Shown here: in pieces, positions 58,402 through 64,000 of the stretch
Layout: each line of letters starts with the position of its first letter
Position numbering within the stretch: position 1 is the first letter of the stretch
Assembly (NCBI GenBank): GCA_013911975.1
Contig: JACESF010000002.1
Span: forward strand, 94,822-158,821
Source of the DNA: Hyphomicrobiales bacterium
GTDB lineage: Bacteria > Pseudomonadota > Alphaproteobacteria > Rhizobiales > Xanthobacteraceae
Length of the DNA stretch: 64,000 bases
Direction: 5' to 3'
Notes under the pieces: generated by a model
What the model saw: only the letters and a program-made list of their open reading frames with translations
What the model was told of the DNA's origin: nothing
The model's database searches: none
Position numbers and translations under genes: made by a program

Positions 58402-58430
58402 GCGAAAAATCTCCTGAACTCGCCGAGGGG

Positions 58431-59045
58431 TTACTCGCCCCGGGGGAACTCTGCAAGCCGCGCCGCATAGCGCGCCATCAGATCTACTTCCAGATTGACC
58501 CGATCCCCCGTCCCCACGTCGCCCCACGTGGTCACGGCCAGCGTATGGGGGATGAGCAGGCAGGAGAAGAGATTGCCCTCGACCGTGTTGACGGTGAGGG
58601 AGGTGCCGTCAAGGCAGACCGAGCCCTTGGCGGCGATGAAGCGGGCGAGCGCGTCCGGCGCCTCGAACACGAAGCGGCTGGTCTCGCCCAGATCCTCGCG
58701 CGACACCACCGGCACGGCGGCATCCACATGGCCGGTCACGAGATGGCCGCCCAGTTCCGCACCCATGGCGAGCGCGCGCTCCAGGTTCAGGCGGCGCCCC
58801 TCGGTCCAGACGGCGGCAGTGGTGATGGCCAGCGTCTCGGGCGCCGCATCCACGGTGAAGAGCGTGCCGAGCGGCCCGCCCTCGCGCACGGAGGTCACGG
58901 TGAGGCAGACGCCGGAACAGGCGATGGACGCGCCGATGTCGATGCCGGCCGCGTCATAGCTCGTGGCGATGGCGAGGGTGCGCACCTCGTTATGGGCGGA
59001 AACTTCCACGATCTGGCCGAGATCGGTGACGATGCCTGTGAACAT
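58431..59045 (-). CDS. ribE: Riboflavin synthase, alpha chain
   Basis: This enzyme dismutates two lumazine molecules to riboflavin. It has 204 residues with two homologous barrel halves. The N-terminal [10 protein letters not shown] and HLVTGHVDA are family hallmarks, and the second half carries [10 protein letters not shown]. It follows the GGDEF gene by 120 bases. Confidence 0.96.
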   Translation of the reverse strand: MFTGIVTDLGQIVEVSAHNEVRTLAIATSYDAAGIDIGASIACSGVCLTVTSVREGGPLGTLFTVDAAPETLAITTAAVWTEGRRLNLERALAMGAELGGHLVTGHVDAAVPVVSREDLGETSRFVFEAPDALARFIAAKGSVCLDGTSLTVNTVEGNLFSCLLIPHTLAVTTWGDVGTGDRVNLEVDLMARYAARLAEFPRGE

Positions 59046-59165
59046 GATGACCCACCGAAGGCGGCTTCGCGGGCGGATGGCCCGCGAAGCGGCAGCAGGG
59101 CCCTACTTGGCCCATCGGCCGGTCTTTGTCGATGCTCCCCGGGGCATGGCGGGTGCCCGCCGGGC

Positions 59166-60125
59166 TCAGGTCTGGGCCCGCGCCGTCCCGCCGCACGGCT
59201 CCCGTGAAGCTCCGATGCGCGGCGGCGTGCCGTGCACCACCACGGTACTCCGGTTGCGGCCATTGCGCTTGGACTCGTAGAGCGCCGCGTCGGCCGCCCG
59301 CATCAGGGCCGCGAGGCCCGCCGTGTCCGGCAGGGCCGCGGCGGCCCCGAAGCTCGCGGTGACGCTGCCTTTGGGCAAGGGGCCGACCTCGATGCGGCTG
59401 ACCGCGAGCCGCAGGCGTTCCAGCGCGGGCGCCACGTCGGCGGGATCGTCCACCGGCATGATCAGGCAGAATTCCTCGCCGCCGATGCGGCCGAGCAAAT
59501 CATAGGGCCGCAGATTGCTGCGCACGGTCTCGGCCACGGAGAACAGAACCCGGTCGCCCATCTCGTGGCCGTAGGTGTCGTTGAGGCGCTTGAAGAAATC
59601 CAGGTCGAACATGGCCACCGCTACCATGGAGCGGTCGCGGCGCGCCCGCTCGAACAGGTTGGCGTGATGCTCGAACAAGGCGCGGCGGTTCATGAGGCCG
59701 GTCAGTTCGTCAGTGCTCGCCTGGTGCTGGAGATCGTCGATCAGCGCATTCATGTCGTGAAGGAGCTGCTCCACCTGGAGCGACAGGCGGGAGACGTCGT
59801 CCGGCGACCGGCTGCTCAGCCGCAGCACGCGCTTGCTGGTGCGGTAGACATCGATGGCCCGGACGATGTCGGAAATCGGCCGAAGCATGTGAAAGGTGGC
59901 CAGCAGCGACACGACGACGCCCACCAGGGTCGCGCCCAGGAGGACGACCACGGCCCCGCTCCGTTCGACCGACGGCGCCACGAAAAGGTAGGCCAGAAGC
60001 GCAATGAGGGGCAGATGAATCGCCCCGAAAAAAACAACGAAAATGCGGCAGGCTACAGAATTTTTAATGCGTCCGATTAGATCCTCACGGGATGTGGATG
60101 AAACATCGGAATACAATCCCGCCAT
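59166..60125 (-). CDS. Membrane-bound GGDEF diguanylate cyclase
   Basis: A c-di-GMP synthase of 319 residues. Two N-terminal helices (FVVFFGAIHLPLIALLAYLFV, AVVVLLGATLVGVVVSLLATF) are followed by a HAMP-like linker and a GGDEF domain (residues about 150-310) with the active A-site GGEEF. The inhibitory I-site RPYD stands five residues before it, so product feedback is expected. No separate sensor domain is seen. It lies between ribD and ribE but has a 243-base upstream gap and 120 bases downstream, so it may be its own unit. Confidence 0.93.
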   Translation of the reverse strand: MAGLYSDVSSTSREDLIGRIKNSVACRIFVVFFGAIHLPLIALLAYLFVAPSVERSGAVVVLLGATLVGVVVSLLATFHMLRPISDIVRAIDVYRTSKRVLRLSSRSPDDVSRLSLQVEQLLHDMNALIDDLQHQASTDELTGLMNRRALFEHHANLFERARRDRSMVAVAMFDLDFFKRLNDTYGHEMGDRVLFSVAETVRSNLRPYDLLGRIGGEEFCLIMPVDDPADVAPALERLRLAVSRIEVGPLPKGSVTASFGAAAALPDTAGLAALMRAADAALYESKRNGRNRSTVVVHGTPPRIGASREPCGGTARAQT

Positions 60126-60368
60126 CTCAGGCCCTCCTCAGGCTAATCGCTCAATGCCTCATGCAACATCTCCCACTCCCAAGGCGAAGTTCCGTTAAAA
60201 AGGAAGCCTTAGCAAGCTATCCTTAAGCGTGCATTCACCTGCATTGGGTCTCGCAGCCACGCGCGGTGAAGCCCGCGATGATCACGCAAGGTGCTGAAAT
60301 AAAGTATTTTTCGAGCGTGGGCTGAGCCAAGGAACGGGATACAACCTGCGCCTGAGCCGACGGCTCTT

Positions 60369-61511
60369 TCAGAGGCGGCGCAGGTGGGAGAAACGGTCGG
60401 CGCCGACCGCCGCGCGCTCCACGAGGGCGAAGCCCACCGGGTCGGTGAGGCGGCGGAGCGGATGGCCCGCCAGGGCGTCCACCGCGTCGGGGCCGAGGGA
60501 CGCGGGGCCCTCGAACAGGGCGACCTCGTCCACGAGGCCGCCTTCCAGGAGCGCCGCCGCCAGGTGCGGGCCGCCCTCGGCCATGAGCCGGGTGATGCCC
60601 AGCAGGCCCAGCAGCTTCAGCACCGCGTCCAGATCGAGACGCCCACCGGCGCCGCGCGGCGCGCGCAGCACCTCCACGCCGAGATCCACGAGAGCCTTCT
60701 CCCGGTCCAGCGGCGCGTCTTCCGCGCCGATGACCCAGACCGGCACCTGGCTGGCGGTCTGCACCAGCCGGGAGGCGGTGGGCAGGCGCAGGTCCCCGTC
60801 CAGCACGAGCCGCACGGGCGAGCGATCCTCCAGGCCGGGAAGCCGCACGGTCAGTTGCGGATCGTCCGCCAGCGCCGTGCCGATGCCCACCATGATGGCA
60901 TCGGAGAAGGCGCGCATGAGGTGCACCTTCTCCCGCGCCTCGGGGCCGGTGATGGCGGCGGGCGCGGGACCGGGCAGCCCGGCCTTGCCGTCCGCCGAGA
61001 CCGCCATCTTCAGGAGCACATGAGGCCGGGCGCGGGTGACGCGGCTGATATGGCCCGCATGGTCGATGAGCGCCTGCTCCGCACCCACCCCCACCGTCAC
61101 CCAGATTCCCGCCGCCCGCATGCGGGCGACCCCGCGTCCGCGCACCCGGCGGTCGGGATCCTCGATGGCGGCCACCACCCGGCGGATGCCGGACGCGATC
61201 ACCGCATCGGCACAGGGCGGCGTGCGGCCGAAATGGGAACAGGGCTCCAGGGTGACATAGAGCGTGGCGCCGCGCGCCGCCTCCCCCGCCTGGGCGAGCG
61301 CCAGGGGCTCGGCATGGGGGCGCCCGGCCTCGGCCGTGCGCGCCTCGCCCACGATGCGCGGGCCGTCCTCGCCTTGCGCCACCACCACCGCGCCCACCGA
61401 CGGATTGGGCCAGGTGCGCCCCAGCCCCGCCTGCCCCACCGCGAGCGCGCGCGCCATCAGGCGTTCGTCCTCCTCCGGGGTGGTGACGGCGAAGGCGGAA
61501 AGGAGGCTCAT
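60369..61511 (-). CDS. ribD: Bifunctional riboflavin deaminase/reductase RibD
   Basis: A bifunctional enzyme for the second and third steps of riboflavin synthesis, 380 residues. The N-terminal deaminase has zinc motifs HAEPLAL and [11 protein letters not shown]. The C-terminal reductase begins at [15 protein letters not shown] and includes [13 protein letters not shown]. It overlaps nrdR by ATGA. Confidence 0.96.
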   Translation of the reverse strand: MSLLSAFAVTTPEEDERLMARALAVGQAGLGRTWPNPSVGAVVVAQGEDGPRIVGEARTAEAGRPHAEPLALAQAGEAARGATLYVTLEPCSHFGRTPPCADAVIASGIRRVVAAIEDPDRRVRGRGVARMRAAGIWVTVGVGAEQALIDHAGHISRVTRARPHVLLKMAVSADGKAGLPGPAPAAITGPEAREKVHLMRAFSDAIMVGIGTALADDPQLTVRLPGLEDRSPVRLVLDGDLRLPTASRLVQTASQVPVWVIGAEDAPLDREKALVDLGVEVLRAPRGAGGRLDLDAVLKLLGLLGITRLMAEGGPHLAAALLEGGLVDEVALFEGPASLGPDAVDALAGHPLRRLTDPVGFALVERAAVGADRFSHLRRL

Positions 61512-61996
61512 TCCGCGCGCCGGGGCTTGGCCGGCGCCCCGGCCGGGCGATCGGCGGCCAATTCGTCCAGCACGCTTTCGAAATCCTTGGCCTCGCGGAA
61601 ATTCCGGTAGACCGAGGCGAAGCGCACATAGGCGACGTCGTCGATGCGCTTCAGTTCGTTCATGACCATCTCACCGATGAATTCGGTGGGGATGTCGGTG
61701 TCCACTTTTTCGAGGTTGCGCACCACGCGGGAGACGAGCGCGTCCACCGTGTCGGGCTCGTCCACCCGCTTGCGCAGGGCGGTGGCCACGGAGCGCGCCA
61801 GCTTCTCCCGGTCGAACCGCTCGCGCCGGCCCGAGCGCTTCACCACGGTCAGCTCGCGCAACTGCACGCGCTCGAACGTGGTGAAGCGTCCGCTGCAATT
61901 GGGGCACACCCGCCGGCGGCGGATGGCGGTGTCATCCTCGGTGGGGCGGCTGTCGCGGACCTGGGTGTCTTCATGCCCGCAATAGGGACAGCGCAT
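61508..61996 (-). CDS. nrdR: Transcriptional repressor NrdR
   Basis: A repressor of ribonucleotide reductase genes that senses ATP/dATP. It has 162 residues. The zinc ribbon is [13 protein letters not shown]...[17 protein letters not shown], followed by an ATP-cone domain ([27 protein letters not shown]). It lies between glyA and ribD as in many alphaproteobacteria. Confidence 0.97.
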   Translation of the reverse strand: MRCPYCGHEDTQVRDSRPTEDDTAIRRRRVCPNCSGRFTTFERVQLRELTVVKRSGRRERFDREKLARSVATALRKRVDEPDTVDALVSRVVRNLEKVDTDIPTEFIGEMVMNELKRIDDVAYVRFASVYRNFREAKDFESVLDELAADRPAGAPAKPRRAE

Positions 61997-62020
61997 CGTC
62001 TCGCCCTTCCGGCGCCCCGC

Positions 62021-63331
62021 TCAGCCGTAGATGGGGAAGCGATCCAGAAGGCTCGCGACCTTCTGGCGAACCGCCTGCTCCACCAGACTATCTTCGTCGA
62101 CCCCCTTTTGCGAGAGCACGCCCAGCACCTCGGCGATCATGTCGCCCACCTGCTGGAACTCCTTCACGCCGAAGCCGCGCGTGGTGCAGGCCGGGGTGCC
62201 GAGCCGCACGCCGGACGTGATCGCCGGCTTCTCGGGATCGAACGGGATGCCGTTCTTGTTGGTGGTGATGTGGGCGCGCCCGAGGGCGGCCTCGGAGACC
62301 TTGCCGTTCAGCCGCTTGGGCCGCAGGTCCACCAGCATGAGGTGGGTGTCCGTGCCGCCCGAGACGATGGCGAAGCCGTGGCCGCGCAGCGTCTCGGCCA
62401 GCGCCTTGGCGTTCTCCACCACGTTCTTCGCGTAGATCTTGAACTCGGGGCGCAGCGCCTCGCCGAACGCCACCGCCTTGGCGGCGATGACATGCATGAG
62501 CGGCCCGCCCTGGATGCCCGGGAAGATGGCCGAGTTCAGCTTCTTGGCGATGTCCTCGTCATTGGTGAGGATCATGCCGCCGCGCGGGCCGCGCAGGGTC
62601 TTGTGGGTGGTGGTGGTCACCACGTGGGCGTGGGGGAACGGGCTCGGATGGGCGGCGCCCGCCACGAGGCCCGCGAAATGGGCCATGTCCACCATGAGCT
62701 TGGCGCCCACGCTGTCGGCGATCTCGCGCATCTTCGCGAAGTCGATCACGCGCGGATAGGCCGAGCCGCCGGCCACAATGAGCTTGGGCTTGTGCTGGTC
62801 CGCGAGGCGCGCGACCTCTTCATAGTCGATGCGCTGGTCGTCCTCGCGCACGCCATAGGGCACGGCCTTGAACCACTTGCCGGACATGTTGACCGGCGAG
62901 CCGTGGGTCAGGTGGCCACCCGCGGCGAGGTTGAGGCCGAGATAGGTGTCGCCGGGCTGGAGCAGCGCGAAGAACACGCCCTGGTTCGCCTGGCTGCCGG
63001 AATTGGGCTGCACGTTGGCGAAGGCGCAGCCGAACAGCTTCTTGGCGCGCTCGATGGCGAGGGTCTCGGCCACGTCCACGAACTGGCAGCCGCCATAATA
63101 GCGGCGGCCCGGATAGCCTTCCGCATACTTGTTGGTGAGGACCGAGCCCTGGGCCTCAAGCACCGCGCGCGAGACGATGTTCTCCGAGGCGATCAGCTCG
63201 ATCTCGCTGCGCTGGCGACCCAGCTCGGCGGTGATGGCGGCCGCGATCTCGGAATCGGTTTCCGCGAGCGGGGCGGAAAAGAAGCGGGTGTTGTCCTCCG
63301 CGGAGGAACGGGTCGCATCATGCGATGCCAT
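62021..63331 (-). CDS. glyA: Serine hydroxymethyltransferase
   Basis: A PLP enzyme that interconverts serine and glycine with tetrahydrofolate. It has 436 residues, slightly longer at the N-terminus than usual. [37 protein letters not shown] and the PLP-lysine motif [11 protein letters not shown] are diagnostic. nrdR starts 24 bases after it. In organisms with formate dehydrogenase, GlyA also links one-carbon and amino acid metabolism. Confidence 0.98.
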   Translation of the reverse strand: MASHDATRSSAEDNTRFFSAPLAETDSEIAAAITAELGRQRSEIELIASENIVSRAVLEAQGSVLTNKYAEGYPGRRYYGGCQFVDVAETLAIERAKKLFGCAFANVQPNSGSQANQGVFFALLQPGDTYLGLNLAAGGHLTHGSPVNMSGKWFKAVPYGVREDDQRIDYEEVARLADQHKPKLIVAGGSAYPRVIDFAKMREIADSVGAKLMVDMAHFAGLVAGAAHPSPFPHAHVVTTTTHKTLRGPRGGMILTNDEDIAKKLNSAIFPGIQGGPLMHVIAAKAVAFGEALRPEFKIYAKNVVENAKALAETLRGHGFAIVSGGTDTHLMLVDLRPKRLNGKVSEAALGRAHITTNKNGIPFDPEKPAITSGVRLGTPACTTRGFGVKEFQQVGDMIAEVLGVLSQKGVDEDSLVEQAVRQKVASLLDRFPIYG

Positions 63332-63465
63332 GGTCGGTCTCCGAAGGTTCGGCGCGGCTGGCCCGGCGCGCGGATCGGCGCCCGGCCCAGGCAGGCGGCT
63401 CGCTTAACACAGTGCGCCGCCCAAGTCCAAGAACGGGGGGTGTCCAAAGGACGCGGTCGCCCGCG

Positions 63466-64000
63466 TCACCTCAGGTTGAAATTCACCGGCACCGTGAAGG
63501 TGATGGTGCCGCCCGACACCTCGGGCGGCGGCGCGGGAACCGGCGAGGCCCGCTGGATCATGGCCATCACCTCCGCGTCGAGGCGCGGCGAGCCGGACGT
63601 TCCCACCAGGGTCGCCCCCACCACCCGGCCGGAGCGGTCGATGGAGAAGCGCAGGCGCGCGGTCCCCTCCTCCCGCGCCGTGCGCGATTCGCCGGGATAC
63701 CGCTTGTGGCGGTTCAGATGGGAGATGAGCTGGCTGCGCCAGGTGGCCGGCGCCGTGGAATTGGCGCTGGAGGACCCGGCCGAGGGCGCGGCGGTGGCCG
63801 ACGAGGTGGGCGCGTCCGAGCGCGGCGCCGCGCTGGTGACGGGCGCGGGCGGCTTGCGGCTCGCCTTGGGCTTGGGCTTCGGCTTCTCGATGGGCCGGGG
63901 CGGCGGCGGCTCGGGCACCGCCTCCTGCGGCTTCTGGGGCGGCAGCAGCGCCTCGGAAAGCGGCATGGGGGGCGGCAACTCGGGCAGTTCCAGGAGCGGC
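63466..64000 (-). CDS. tonB: TonB-family energy transducer, N-terminus beyond the window
   Basis: The C-terminal part of a TonB protein. A long Pro/Lys/Ala-rich periplasm-spanning region (PEPPPPRPIEKPKPKPKASRKPPAP) is followed by the TonB C-terminal domain (LISHLNRHKRYPGESR, GTARLRFSIDRSGRVVG, ending FTVPVNFNLR). The frame stays open to the window end, so the track start (TTG 63978) is not real and the N-terminal membrane anchor lies outside. TonB couples the proton-motive force to outer membrane receptors. Confidence 0.92.
   Translation of the reverse strand, partial: PLLELPELPPPMPLSEALLPPQKPQEAVPEPPPPRPIEKPKPKPKASRKPPAPVTSAAPRSDAPTSSATAAPSAGSSSANSTAPATWRSQLISHLNRHKRYPGESRTAREEGTARLRFSIDRSGRVVGATLVGTSGSPRLDAEVMAMIQRASPVPAPPPEVSGGTITFTVPVNFNLR

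Noticed and set aside
60126-60368. Possible FMN riboswitch in the rib region
   Set aside because: The conserved RFN helices and the AGGG...GGTGAAAT-type core were not recognised by eye in this gap or before ribE; a covariance-model search would be decisive.

Overview
The window is uniformly GC-rich, densely coded DNA and reads as the chromosome of an alphaproteobacterium of the order Hyphomicrobiales, most like Xanthobacteraceae (inference from gene content and order). Supporting signs are an lrp / trxB / LsrB-type LysR neighbourhood, a ctaC-D-B-(small ORF)-G-E-DUF983-surf1 oxidase operon, an nrdR-ribD-ribE-ribH-nusB-thiL run behind glyA, an IalB protein, plant-type gshA and typical rhizobial REP-like palindromes. 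No insertion sequence, prophage, CRISPR array or rRNA was seen.

Region 1 (1-10.6 kb, + strand) is a selenoprotein formate dehydrogenase locus: fdoG (its start and expected Sec codon lie upstream of the window), fdoH, fdoI, fdhE, selA, a Sel1-repeat protein, selB, the selenocysteine tRNA selC, and two unrecognised small genes. The tRNA(Sec) gene lies entirely inside the open selB reading frame.

Region 2 (10.6-14.6 kb) holds a VanX/DdpX-type dipeptidase, a small proline-rich ORF, a candidate three-hairpin small RNA behind a LysR regulator of LsrB/VtlR type, thioredoxin reductase, and a divergent Lrp/AsnC regulator.

Region 3 (14.6-20 kb, - strand) is a molybdenum hydroxylase operon: a CoxG-like protein, a BASS-type transporter, and CoxS, CoxL (form II, AYRGAGR) and CoxM subunits. 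Divergent from it (20.2-25.9 kb, + strand) is a complete branched-chain amino acid ABC transporter, livHMGF, with a small membrane protein and a binding protein, ended by a clear terminator.

Region 4 (25.9-30.3 kb) is mixed: a glutathione S-transferase, CcdA, a P1/DmpA peptidase, a small membrane protein and a D-amino acid dehydrogenase-like flavoprotein. Region 5 (30.3-37.3 kb, - strand) encodes an aa3-type cytochrome c oxidase with its assembly factors. A perfect FNR/FixK-type box lies upstream of ctaC.

Region 6 (37.6-45.3 kb) has an IalB protein, a KefB/C-type K+ efflux antiporter, a DUF937 protein, a DUF1127 protein divergent from a LysR gene, an EamA exporter and gshA. Region 7 (45.5-55.4 kb) is a fatty acid module: fadD and fadL on the - strand, then a MerR regulator, thiolase, a HAD/enoyl hydratase fusion, an acyl-CoA dehydrogenase and an SCP2-like protein on the + strand. 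A shared sequence element lies before fadL and before merR.

Region 8 (55.8-64 kb) has a small exported protein, then on the - strand tonB (cut by the window end), glyA, nrdR, ribD, a GGDEF cyclase, ribE, ribH, nusB and thiL.
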